Shown in pieces: positions 33,436-50,400 of a stretch of DNA of 64,000 bases (the first letter of the stretch is position 1; each line of letters begins with the position of its first letter). The notes beneath the pieces were generated by a model. It saw nothing but the letters and a program-made list of their open reading frames with translations. It made no database searches and had not been told where the DNA came from. The DNA lies in contig OX387188.1 of NCBI GenBank assembly GCA_947561395.2, forward strand, positions 15,098,229-15,162,228. The letters are read 5' to 3'. The stretch is from Buxus sempervirens (Eukaryota > Streptophyta > Magnoliopsida > Buxales > Buxaceae). The position numbers and the translations under genes are program-made.

Positions 33436-34263
33436 ATTAATTCTTTAAGATAATTTGTGAAATTGTTTTGGAAAAAAAAAGGGAAGAAGTATGGTTGGAG
33501 GTTATTAAATTATCCTTAATGACTACATTCTCATGGAAGAGTGAATCTTATACATCTTACCTTGTTGATATCTTAAAACATTTTACTTTGGGTTGGACCA
33601 AACCCATTCCAAACCCAAAAGATAGCATTTAGGTTGGGTTCGGATTCAATGAGTTTGGACTTAGGAAATGCCAAGTTAATTAAGTTTAGGCCAAATTAAT
33701 ATTTTTTAGTTGGTTATTGATGAGGGACCTAATCATTGGATGTGAGAACCTTTACCTTCCATATATGGAGGATTTGAATTCATGCTTGTTATAGGATTTG
33801 AATTTATGTACTTGGTTCAAGCTCTTTTAACATTTTTTAACCTGATATTTGGCTCAAGCTTAATCACATTTCTTAGGCTCAGGCTTGACTTATTAAAAAC
33901 CGGCAGAATCCAAAATTATAATTAGGCGATACTGATAGAAAGTATATTAAGTGTAAATTTAAAAAATTTGTTAGTGTAACATACATAAAATTTTTCAGAA
34001 ATTTGAAATTGCTAATTATAAAATTAAATTTAATAATATTTTTAAGTTTTATTAGTAGTTATAAAATTAGCTACATTATCTATACTCTTATTTAAGCAAA
34101 TTCTAGGCAATAATTTAAGATTCTGGCCAATCATTTTAGTTGGGCAAATCAATCCTTTCAAAGATTTTTGTATCCTACAAAAACTATCCACACAAAAACT
34201 CTTATCAAGTTAAAAACTATATCCCACAAAGAACTACCAGTAGTACACATGCCTCCCATAAAG
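33436..34263. other. AT-rich intergenic DNA
   Basis: No gene, RNA gene or clear element seen between the LTR nest and the hAT MITE. Confidence 0.5.
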
Positions 34264-34596
34264 CAGTGTTTGAAAAACCGGACAAGATTAGTAACTCGGA
34301 AGTTTACCTGTTTGAGTAACTACTAGTAACTTGGCCAAGTTACCAGCCTATTTATTATATAAATAAAGTAATATTTTAAGAGATAAGTGAGATATATATG
34401 ACAATTTAATGAGGGTTTTACTCTAATACAGGGTTAAAAGCTAAAAATTCGCTTAAATTTGGAGATTTTACAATATAAAACTAAGCTATACCTAGTTAAA
34501 AATTACCTGGTTTTAGGGCGAGTAAACTCGCAAACTACCTTGTCCAAGTAACTTAGCCGAGTATATTCCGAGTTACTCACGGGTTTTTAAGCAGTG
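34264..34596. mobile_element. hAT-type MITE
   Basis: 333 bp with imperfect terminal inverted repeats: cagtgtttgaaaaaccgg at the left and ggtttttaagcagtg (inverse cactgcttaaaaacc) at the right, both followed inward by agtaactcgg. Flanks are ccataaag and cactaaag, an 8-bp duplication with two changes, as expected for hAT. No transposase. Confidence 0.7.
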
Positions 34597-34734
34597 CACT
34601 AAAGTCGAAGTGTAGATAATTCCTATATCCCAAGCTTAGATGCATTAAACTTTAGGGAATACTGATAATTGATTGACAGGACATCAACATCGTCCAAAGA
34701 AGAAAGAGTAAGAGAAATGACCGGTTATAGCTGC

Positions 34735-34870
34735 ATGCATGGCCTGTTTCTCGCGCCATTTACTTAAAGTCCAATTGCGAATGGTTCCTAAATTTTTCTA
34801 ATGGCCATGTTCTCACGCCGTTTACTTATATAAAGTCCAAGTGCAAATGGTTCCTAAACTTTCTAATTGT
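34735..34870. repeat. Tandem duplication of about 65 bp
   Basis: The block from catggcctgtttctcgcgcc through gtccaattgcgaatggttcc is repeated directly as atggccatgttctcacgccg to gtccaagtgcaaatggttcc, ending ctttctaat. Confidence 0.8.
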
Positions 34871-34874
34871 TCAA

Positions 34875-35872
34875 CTCCTCTATTCTTGGATGTAGCAGGG
34901 CCAACCCTTTTTTCTTTTTTTTAATGTTGTAAAAGGCCCCTATTCAAATCTAGTTCATCAGATTGCAAATCAGTTCAAAGTTTAGGGTTTGTAATTGATG
35001 GTACAACCGTTTGATAAGATATCTACTAGGACGTTAATTTAGAACATGTATAATTATTACTTATGACCATTTGATATATCCTATAATCAAGTAAACTCTT
35101 CATTTGATGAATTTAAAAGGTTCTGGCTGGCTTTTTTAGTTGGAAAAAATAGTCCTTTGAAAATTCTTTAAAGACTCTTATATCCTAGAAAAAAAAATCT
35201 ACAAACCCAAAACCTACTTTTTTCATATTCTAATCAAATTCATTTTAAAGAAAGGAGTACAAAAGAGGCATTGTATCAATTGCTTATTGAATCATAAAAT
35301 AATTATTTTAATTCATAACCACGTTAAACTATAAAAAAGAATGATCAATGAGAATTAGTGGAATATGAGGGCTTATAGCTTATAAAAACTAGTTTTTACC
35401 TTATATTTATTTAAGTACTTTCTTTCATTTCCTTTTTCTTTTTCTGTTCATTTTGAGAGAAAACTTTGTGGGCCTTTTATTGGAAAAATGGATCTCTTTT
35501 AAAAAGCAACTTTCTGATGATCACAAATTTCCGTCCAACGGAACACTGAAACAAGTAAAAACAATTGAACCAATATTGGTTTTCACTGCTTTACCTTACC
35601 AATAAGCAAATTTCCTAAAAAAAATTTAGTAAAGGCAATCTCAGAAAAAGCTAAAAAAATAAGAGGCCGGCCAGATATATTTTATACTTATATATATGCT
35701 ACTTGTGGACACGTATCCTGTTGTAGGGGCATGGCTGTTTTATCCAGTCCTTTACATACACCATACACTAAAGACACAATGTGATGGTCACAAAGAAAAT
35801 GTCTTCTACTATAAAAATTACACAAGGGACTTCCTGGATTCATGGTATCCAATCCATTCACATTACCCATTA
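34875..35872 (+). promoter_or_regulatory. Upstream region of the carboxypeptidase gene
   Basis: AT-rich, gene-free. TATA-like sequences (ttttatacttatatatat) lie at 35678-35696, about 180 bp before the ATG. The transcription start cannot be fixed from sequence. Confidence 0.4.
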
Positions 35873-40628
<4,756 letters not shown>

Positions 40629-41072
40629 AAACTCTGATATACAATATGTAGCCAAAATTTCAATTCCATCTCTTACGCCCCTCTCTATTCATCCCTTGCA
40701 TGGGAGCACTCAAGTGTAAAATTCATGAAATTTTCAAATTTCAGAAGGCACATAAACCTTCTCTAAGGGGTTACTTGACTAATGATGTATATGGTTACAT
40801 TTGGTATTCTCAATCTTATATGATATATGTGTTGTCTCGTGGGTCCTACCCATGGGTGGCATGGGTCCCACTTGTGATATACCTGAATACTTACAATGTT
40901 TGATGCCCAATATGAGTGTACAAAGGTGGATAGAGATAGAGATAGAAAACAAAGAGGAATCTCATAAAGATGTAGGACTCTATCCCAAGGCAAATTACAT
41001 GCAGTTCGGTCCATACGAAGTAACCTATTTTCTATTTAGTATTCTACTTGCAAATTTGTTACTGACTGATAG
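40629..41072 (+). other. 3' flank of the carboxypeptidase gene
   Basis: Presumed 3' UTR and downstream DNA. No clear poly(A) signal could be chosen and no other gene is seen. Confidence 0.4.
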
Positions 41073-41084
41073 AATATCAAACAT

Positions 41085-41109
41085 TTTTTTTTTTTTTTTG
41101 GTAGAGTAT
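41085..41109 (-). mobile_element. Minimal poly(A) retroinsertion
   Basis: A run of T followed by ggtagagt, flanked by the 12-bp direct repeat aatatcaaacat at 41073-41084 and 41110-41121. This fits target-primed reverse transcription that stopped almost at once, leaving an A-tail and a few bases. Confidence 0.7.
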
Positions 41110-41883
41110 AATATCAAACATGAAATGAAAACAATCGTGACTTAATAAACAAACATCTATTCATCCTTAGAAATCCAAATTTACCCAAAATAAGAAAAAG
41201 TAAAGCCGGAGTAGGCAACATAACTACGCAGGTTCTTCATTTGCTTTTCCTGCTTTGCAGAGACTCTATAAACCAGGCTCATCAGCAAGAACCCAACTCA
41301 AGCTTCGTCCCTCCAGCTCTTATTCTCATTTCTCCGTTTAACGCTCCAATGGACTGATCTACCAGATCTAGATTTAGGTTTTGTTGGAGAAGAAAAGAAG
41401 AAAACCAAAATGGAGAAGATAAGAGTACAGACATCTCATGCTGACATCAAATACACAAATAACACATACCTGTATCTGAACTCAACATTATTCTTCACCA
41501 AATCATAAATTTCTAAACACCCAATTCAGTTTCAATCTCTCCTCTCAACTTTCCACAACTAAACCCTTTTTCAATCTCTTACAATCCATCAAATAAGCAA
41601 ACCCATTAGCCATGTTCTTCAACGCCGTGTTACGTGATTGATTTATCCTCTGTTTCTAGAAGTTGTGATATTCTGTTTTTGGAAGTTGTATATTTAGTAT
41701 TTTGCATGTATTAGGAAACTTATTTTAGTAGGAAACTTACTTCATGGAATTAGGTAGTTTCCTTAGAGAATAACGCCATTGTATTAGATTATTAGTAGTT
41801 TCCTACAAAAAGTAGATTCTGCTATTTTGTGGTAGGGAATGCTGCTTAAAAGTAAGAAGGCTGATGTGGTAGGGCTATAAAAT

Positions 41884-42350
41884 GGGAAAATTACTGTAAA
41901 CCCTGTCTTTTAAAACTTTATTCCAAAATGCACTACCTTCACAACTAATTACCAAGTTTACACTGGTTTTATAAACAAAAGGACAAAATGCCCTCATGCA
42001 TGTGCCAAGAGACAAAATATGCCCATTTCGCCTCCGGTTTATAGCCAATCACCTTCGCCAAATCTTTTAGCCATAGAAGAAGGTAGACGAAAGGTTTTGA
42101 TTGAATTTTTTTTTTTTTTATTCTTGTTTGGAACAACCAAAATAAAGGAGTAAGGTTCAACAGTTTTATTGTTTAGACCAGTTTGTGAGTTGTAAACCGG
42201 GAGTAAAATGGGTATTTTTTGTCTTCTGATATATACAGTAGGGCATTCTGTTATTTTGTTTATAAAATAAGTACAAACTTGACAATTAATTATGAAGGTA
42301 GTGTATTTTAGAATAACGTTTTAAAAGATACTGTGTACAATAATTTTCCC
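41884..42350. mobile_element. Mutator-like MITE with long terminal inverted repeats
   Basis: 467 bp; the first and last 110 or so bases are inverted copies of one another (gggaaaattactgtaaaccc at the left, inverse gggaaaattattgtacacag at the right), continuing to agggcatt. Flanks ctataaaat and ctataaaaa form a 9-bp duplication with one change, typical of Mutator-like elements. No transposase. Confidence 0.85.
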
Positions 42351-42359
42351 CTATAAAAA

Positions 42360-42728
42360 CTTATGTGATTCAGAAAGAAGGAGATATCAGAATGTTTTTC
42401 GGCTTAAATTTTCTGTTGGAAGCTGGTTACCCTCGAAGTAACCGTTGTTCATTCAAAGATTGCTAACAAAAAGAGACAATCACATAACACATCGCCACAT
42501 GTAACTCCTCAGTCGAGGTCGCCGTTGCATTGATCGAAATGAAAACCCTAAACTCTCTCACGAACGCCTATCTCATCGTTGTCTCACAGCACAGATTCGT
42601 CATCACCCCAATTACACCTCCTTATTCCCTCTCCACCAGAAACTCCTCCAAACCTGTTCCTTTGTTGGGATTTGGGTTCCGTTTAGTCGCTTTTTAAGCT
42701 GAAAGTTAAGTTTGGGTTTGGTGAAATT
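42360..42728. other. Gene-free stretch with a 53-codon ORF
   Basis: An ORF at 42540-42701 starts MKTLNSLTNAYLIVVSQHRF and looks like a transit-peptide-type start, but no splice partner or continuing frame was found. I do not call a gene. Confidence 0.3.
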
Positions 42729-42729
42729 T

Positions 42730-43190
42730 AAGCCTCGTTTGACGTTTATTTTGTATTAGGAACTCGTTGCAAGAATGAGTTGGAAGAGTGTGGATTCCAT
42801 GTTTGACGCCTTTTTCCTCTTTATAATGAATCAAATATTATAAGTTGCCAATTTTAAACTTTAGAAACATCATTTTTTTTTTTTTGTAAAAATACAATTT
42901 TATTTTATTTTAAGAAGAACGGTTTACAGAAGATTCCATGTATACCCGTTTAGTTTAAAAATATTTCAAGTTTACCACCACAAATTTACAAAATAAGAAA
43001 TGAAAATCTTAAAAGGGTCTCTATCCGATTTAGACTTTAGTATATTTTTCAAAGCTCATTTGATAAAAACCCATTGCAAATATGCTAACCAAACCACTAG
43101 TTTTTTCTTGGAATTCATTCCTAGCTTTGGAACTCATTCTAAGCCTAGGAATGCATTCCGAAAAGAGAAGGCAAATGGGACCCTATTATA
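42730..43190. mobile_element. Probable Tourist/PIF-Harbinger-like MITE
   Basis: Ends are loosely inverted: gcctcgtttgacgtttattt at the left and the inverse of ttcggaatgcattcc/ggcaaatgggaccc at the right. Both sides carry gaatgagtt and ggaatgaattcc-type blocks. TTA trinucleotides lie near both ends. Related blocks bound the element at 46579. Confidence 0.4.
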
Positions 43191-43593
43191 AGACCAACCG
43201 TGGAAAACGTGATAATCAGGATCCTTTTTGCTTTCTGCTCTCCCCGTGGTATCAAGCTGTAATACTCCATCTCTATCGCTAACTACCCTCCACACTCATA
43301 CTGGCTATTTTAAAGTGGGTCGAATCAACCAACCACAGTACCCGAACCACCCACGGGTGGGACCCACAAGACAACATAGTCCATTCCCCAGAAAATGACA
43401 GCATCCACAACATTACATTCACCAATCTACGTCACAAATATGGTCTATATAAATCCTGTAGCCTCGCTAGAATTGTGATTGATTTGTTTCAGATAAGAAT
43501 TCAACCAAACTCTACTTATTAGATTCTCATTGAATTTTTTCAATTTCCACAAACCAATCAGAATTTCACTGCACACCAAGGCCACAGGACCTT

Positions 43594-43620
43594 GGTTTTT
43601 TTTTTTTTTTTTTTTGGTGA
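43594..43620 (-). mobile_element. Second minimal poly(A) retroinsertion
   Basis: gg, a run of about 21 T and ggtga stand between two copies of ccacaggacctt (43582-43593 and 43621-43632). Same structure as at 41085, with the same ggt next to the T-run. Confidence 0.7.
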
Positions 43621-43632
43621 CCACAGGACCTT

Positions 43633-44400
43633 TGCTGGGGACATTAAAGTTCGTGTACAGTAATCAATAGCTAACTGAATACTATTAAGTATTTATTATT
43701 TATAAAATTCAAAATTAGTTATTAAAACTATAGAAACGTTGAAAGAATATGGTTTCCTCAACATATCAAGGCTCATTCATTATAAAAAATGGCTTTACAT
43801 GGTATAACAGCCACAAGAGTAGCAAGTCCTTCTAGAGTAGATTTAATAGCATTTGGTAAAAATTACTTCCATCTATAAAGATAGCATTTAGTAAATGCTT
43901 GTGAAGAGCTTTAAGGTCTTATGAATTAGAAAATAATATGACAGCGAAACAGTCTCAACAAAAGTACATTAGAGTGACCAAACTGATTCCTGAGAAATCA
44001 GAGTCAACTGCTTGAATAGAATCAATTTTTTAGTAAAACACTTCATTAGGATTTGCTTCTCAAATGTGTTCACCAACAGCCAAATGTACATCATCAGTGT
44101 TGTAGGCCCCAGAATGACTTCCATGGTCCAAAAATGCAAAAGCATACTCAAAATATATAATACATATCAGCTAAGAAAGGCGGTTATGCATATGGGTGTA
44201 AGCAGTTGCTGCAAGTGAAGGACCAAGACAAACAAAGAGGAAAAGCCTAACTGCAAAATTGACCATGGAGGTGAGAGATGGAGCTTCAAGGCACCATGGT
44301 TTTAACCTTATCCAACACCCCAAATTGACCACTAATTCATGTACGTGAAAATCAGCCGAGATGATGCCTTGAAATCTTCAAATAGCTTAAGCCTGCTTTT
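43633..44400 (-). other. 3' flank of UTP11 and intergenic DNA
   Basis: Lies between the converging genes. No ORF of note. The 3' UTR of UTP11 is expected in the part nearest 44400. Confidence 0.4.
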
Positions 44401-47400
44401 TCAGCGTTTCCGTTCTGTCCGCCATTTATAGACAGGTTTAGATGTTGAGCAAACAATTTCATCTTCACGAAGTTTGCGCTTCCGACCTTTTTTCTACATA
44501 TCAGTAAATGGAAAATTGAAATTTAGTGACGCCTAAAAAATCAGCAAGGAGAAAAAAACTCCATTGCAAGAACTTATGTGTCAAATACCTGCAACTCCTT
44601 CTGCAAAGCCATGTCCATGTACACTTTCTCTAGTCCACTTAGTCTCTTCTTCCTTTCCTCCAATTCTCTGTAAGAAGACATTGTTTTCCTACACACACAA
44701 TCAAGCTTGTTAAAAAAAAAAGTTGACTGCAAAACCAGAAACAAATAATAGATTGACACCGACATAACAGTGTAATTTATAGCTCAAAATATTTAAACAT
44801 CATAAGATTTACATAGGAAAATGGGGTACGTCAAGGACCAAGACATGTTCAAGCCATAAGATCCCAACATAGAAGTAGACGCTAACAGGAGATTTGGATA
44901 AATTAAGGCCATCGCTAGTTCAACAATGTATCTTTTCTAATTTGATAGTATTCAGAACATAGTTGTGGAATAGATTTAAATAATCAACATAGAACTTACT
45001 CTACTGACAAAAAAGAGAGTTGCACTGATCTCCAACTGGCAATTCTTGTTACAAAATAAGGGCATCAGACCCATCCATGACTGGCACACTAACCAGATGG
45101 TTGGCCATAAAAAAAACCACCTATTGGACAAACCCAACAGCCATTCAACGACACATTCCAAATATCCCAGGCTCATTCTTCAGCAATCTCCTACCTTTTA
45201 TCAATAGCAAATATGCAAGTAATCTGTACATTAGGAACATCAAAATGGTGCAAACTGCAAGCCTGTGGAGCATCAAGTGGAAAATTTTCATTCCCACACC
45301 TATGCTACAGTCCAAGGGAAGAAACACTGATGTGATAAAGAAAAAGGAAATGTAAAGTCACCAAAAAAATTGAAGCTTAAGTTAGTGAAAAAGATTTATG
45401 GGGTAAAAAGGATAAATCTTCAGGACCGTTGCTCAATATGAAGACTGGAATTTTCATAGTTATGAATCTAAAATAGGAACCAAGAGAAAGTAAAATGCAG
45501 ACAATCATAAACTCCAATAAGTGCCTGTTAATTGGGGTAGGCACAGGTTAGGAGTTATAACTGGATGGTTAACATTGTGTCTAAAATTTGAAGTCACGGA
45601 ACCTGATTATATATATAAATGTGTGGGTGGGTGCATGTGTGAGCATGTACATGCGTGCACGCATGTGTAAAACCATTATTAGAAGGTGGAAAAATCAACA
45701 TAAAGATTATATACGAAAAGATGGTCAAACCATGAAGAATCATCCTAAAGGAAAAAAAATTCCTCAAATTTCATTCCCTAGAATATAGTACAGTATGAAT
45801 AATGGACCTTTAGTTCTTTGTATAAAACTCAAGATAGACACCAGAAGTTTAACACTATTAAATAACAAACCCTAAAACAAATTATACAAGCAACAATTAG
45901 AGGTTGCCCAACTTGGGACAGTAGAACCACAGGAAGCTAGAGAATTAACCAATAAACACTTAAATAGTACATGCATGGTTGCCAATAAAAAGTTGACTAG
46001 AAACTTGACCCAAAAAATAAAATAGAAAAATATTTAATAAAATTAACACTATCCAAGAGGATGTAGCAGACAAAAAGAACCCTGCTGTTTGGCTAATCAT
46101 TGGGGTTACAAACATGGTTCATAATTCCTGAGCATAGCAGCAGGCAGACCATTTAAGGGCTTTTAAAACCCACAATTTTCAGGTAAATCAGATGATAGAC
46201 ACTTCATGTTTTAAATTTTAAGACATGAATAACCCACACAAAAATCATCAATAAATTATGAATTGCTTTTATGTTACAATGTTATATCTCCGTTATTCAT
46301 GCACATGCAGAAAGCTTTACAACTAAATTAGCTGCACCATCAACAATAGAATCAGACTGATATATTTTTATAATAATAATAGCTAACAACGAAAAGATTT
46401 TTAAGTAGGTTGATTTTCAAAAAGTTTATTTATAAAATATCAGCTACTCATATTTCACAGATTAAGAATCACTGATGCAATTGATTTTAGAGAAATTCTT
46501 GTTTAATATCAGGCATTTGATTGCTATATTAGCATTTTAAAGGCATTTGATTCCTATACTGCTATATTTCTTCTTTAGGCATCATTTGGCATTCACTTCA
46601 AGAACTCATTCCACAGCATGGAATGAGTTCCTAGTGTTGGAATGAATCTCAGGAGTAAAATCGGGTGTTTGATTCCATTTGGGGAATGAATTTTCCCCAA
46701 ATAAGTTTTACAAACACTACAATCCAAAATCATCCTGTACACACAAATTTCACATTTGAAATCAAACGGGCTCAGATGTACAAATACAAAACAGAATTGT
46801 ATTTGTATAAAAAAAATGTGGTACAATTCTCTGTAATTCCTCTGATTCTTTTCTTTGAAAATCTTCAATTTGATTTGAGGGCTAATATAGCTTAATTCCA
46901 AATCTGTCTTCAGTCTTCCTTGACGAACTTAATGAAAGACGAAAGTGGTAGATCCGGCAGATTTCACATGCAGATCTGTCTTGGATTTGATGAGAAGTCC
47001 TCAACTTGATCTTCAGCTTGTAGGCTTGTTGAAGATCTCGGACAAATTTGATATTTGTTGTAGATCTCTGGGCTGTAGAGCGTGTCAGAAACAGAGCGTT
47101 TGAATCTTCAGATCTTGAGTGCTTAAGCTTCAAGTCTTCAGTTCTTCAAGGCTTCTTGGGTTTTCCGAACAAAGCTTCAATTTATCAAAATTTAGGTCTT
47201 CAAAATAGAAAGGCTTCAATTCTTCAAGGCTTGAGTCTTTAGAATGACAGGACTTCACTTCTGCTTTAGACTTCCCATCCATCTAGAATGGAGAGAGGAT
47301 TACCCTATTTATACATGTGGGATAGAATTCTCTAGATCTAAAATTCTTGTGATAATTATCATCATTGAAATTTGAAGAGATAATTCTCACTTCTTAGAGA

Positions 47401-50400
47401 ATTATCAACACTTGTAGATAATTCAGTTATTTTGAGAATTATCAAAACAAATAATGATTTAATGGGGCCCACAAACAATTTAGGTAGCTTTTTGCAGAGC
47501 AAAAATTATATTTATTTTATTTAAAGAATTTTATCTCTAAGTGGGGGCCCACACATTTTGTGAGATTTTGCCATGTGGGATTTTTTAGATCTCAAAAATT
47601 TTGCTTCTTACACATCCCAACACCTGTTTTTGGATTTTAAAAATGAGTTTTGCAAAGTGTGGTGGCATACTTGTAATATCTATATATTCTGAAGAATATA
47701 CTTGAAACTTGTTTTAAAAACTCTTTTATATGCCAAGGACAGAGTTGTCATCTATTAAAGCTTCTTTTTAAGTTAAAACAATCACAAACTTATAATATTC
47801 ATAACCTCTACAAGAATTAATCGTCCTTCACCAAACATCAAATGTAACCTTTCTTCAACTTCTGCAAACTCATTTGGGGAATGAGTTCCATGGAAATCAC
47901 TCCTCAAACTAGAATGAATGCCTTAGTGAAGTTTAATTTTGGAAAACCAACAGAAAAGGTCATATCGCTTGACCACAAGGCTTTGACGGGAATAACCAAC
48001 TAGCAAGAAACTCCACATTTTGCAACCAAAAAAATAAGGTGGAGATCCAATCCAGTGAACACATTTAAACAGACACATGAACTACTAAAATTGAATCATT
48101 CATATATCAAAACCGGGGATGTTTTATTCTTTTTTATTAGGGTGTAATGGGGGCCTGATACCTGACCTGCCCATTCCTGATTTATAGGATCTGGTTCAAC
48201 TTCATAGAAACAGTTAGTAATTGGTGTGGTTTGTGTTTACAAAACTAGAAGGCACACATAAAATTATGTGAAATTTTATAACCACAAATGATCAAGAGGT
48301 GACCTTAATTAAATTTTTGTTCGTTTCTCATCTTTATATATTGCATATTTAGTCCTGTTATCCAAGTTTTTTATGATTGATTACTTTAAAAAGTCAGAGA
48401 TACCAACATAAAATGAGATGCATCTTGGAATACTCTTTTTGTTATCCAGGTCCAAGCTCAACAGAACTTGAAACCATAGTATATGGTTCTGAGCATACCA
48501 ATAAACATCCAAACCCAGCCTGTTGACCCTAATAATATTCCTTCAGTTCATGACAATGTTTGAATATTGGAAAAGTTTTAAAACTTTGCTGTAAAACTGG
48601 GAGGGATACAGCAGAATTTGGATATTTTCTAGGAAATTGAAATGTTGAGTCTTGTAGTTGTCACTCAAAGTTAGGTTTTTATGATTTTGTTGAAGACAAA
48701 GTTCTGTAAGCACAATCCGATGGTTGGTTCATTGGATTCCATCAGAAAGGGGCAAAAGGGAAAAAAAAAAATATTAACATTAGTAAAGTCAACGAGCAAT
48801 TTTTTTAACTGTAAAGTGGGAAATAATGAAAGGCCATATTTCCCTTTGTTATCAAAAGATAATTAAAGGTGGAGAAATAAATGACATCTAATTCATATCA
48901 AGCAGCTAATTGGCAGGCGGCTACATGAGATTAGAATATGCAAAAGGGCCTCCTGTGACAACAGAATATCAGAATTTTATTAGACAAGAGAGGAAAGATG
49001 TACAACCACATCTGCATCAAACATTCCATATGCCCTCCTATTCCAATCCCTACTTAACCAAATCACCACATATAATCTATATTAATTATATATATATATC
49101 TTTCATAAAGGTGTTTGAATAATTCCACCTTTAGTATCAACTCTAGAAATATATAGATGTATTCTTTGGGAAAGAACAATCAGAACTTTATATTATCTGA
49201 CTTTTCTCATGCGTCTTTCTTTTTCTTGTCCTTCTTGTACTTCTCATTACTTTCTATCTATTTATTTTCTGGCTTATAACAAGTCAAAATTAAATAAGAC
49301 GGCAATAGCACCAGCTATGTTGTATGGTACAGAATGTGGGGCAAAAAAGAAACAACAGTTCAAAAGATGAGTGTTAACAAGATGAAGATAGCATGCATTA
49401 GGGATAAAATGAAGAAAAGTAAGTTAAGGTGGTTTCGATATGTAAAGCAAAGACCTGAAAGAAGGTGTGAGAGGATGCATGTTGAAGAATCTAAGTATAA
49501 GCATCCAATTTTTGCACCCCTAAAAAAATGCCAAAAAAAAAACCCTAAAAGATTGCTTAAAACTTTAACCAATATTTGTCTTTTTCCAAAGCTGAACTGG
49601 CGAATAACCTCTATGCCATTGAAAAGAGGGCTTCGATACAATTTCAACGCAGCTGAATTTGCGCGAATCAGAGTCCAGATAAAAGAGTTGCGATCAAAAT
49701 AGTTTCAGTGGCAATTTTGTAAAAATCTGCAAAAGCCATGCCATGTGGCAATAATGTGCTTTGTGCACATTTTCCATGTGGCAAACTAAATCAAAATAAG
49801 AAAATACAGAAAAGACACAAGAAGGAAGAAGAAAAGTAAATAAGTTAAAAAAATCCAAGATATTTTGACTACAATAATCGAAAAAAATAAATATCTAAAA
49901 TAAAAATTAAAAAATCTAGAAAACAATCAACAAAAAAAGAAAAAAAGAAAATCATGCATAAAATTGGACAAAATCTACTTGAAAAGATTTGCTCTACAAC
50001 ATTTTTGAAAAATTGTATAAGACACATTGCACCGTTCTCCAAAAAATCGTGCAATATCTAACAACTCCACTCACCAGCTATCAGAAAATCCCCACGAATC
50101 CCAATTTTTTGACTTTTTGGAATATTTTCTTTGCATTGTTCTTAAAGAATGGTGAAAAAGGAAATACGGTTGCACCGCACGTTAAGCACGGTAAAATTTT
50201 CTCAACTTATTAAAAGACTTATAACCAAACACTATTGAAGGGGGAGGCTGCCATTCTTCTTTCTCTCCGCCTAAATTCTAAAAGCCCCAAGCCCTAACCT
50301 CCATATACTTTCCCAATCCTCCAAAATCCAGCCAAAAAGCCATTCAAACTAGGGCTGTAAACGGGTCGGATTCAGAGCGGAGCTATGGGAATCCGAATTC

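Noticed and set aside
35696..35872. Upstream in-frame ATG as start of the carboxypeptidase
   Set aside because: It would bury the signal peptide behind 59 residues without family support; ATG 35873 opens a proper signal peptide.
42540..42701. 53-codon ORF with transit-peptide-like start
   Set aside because: No continuing exon, conserved domain or promoter could be shown.
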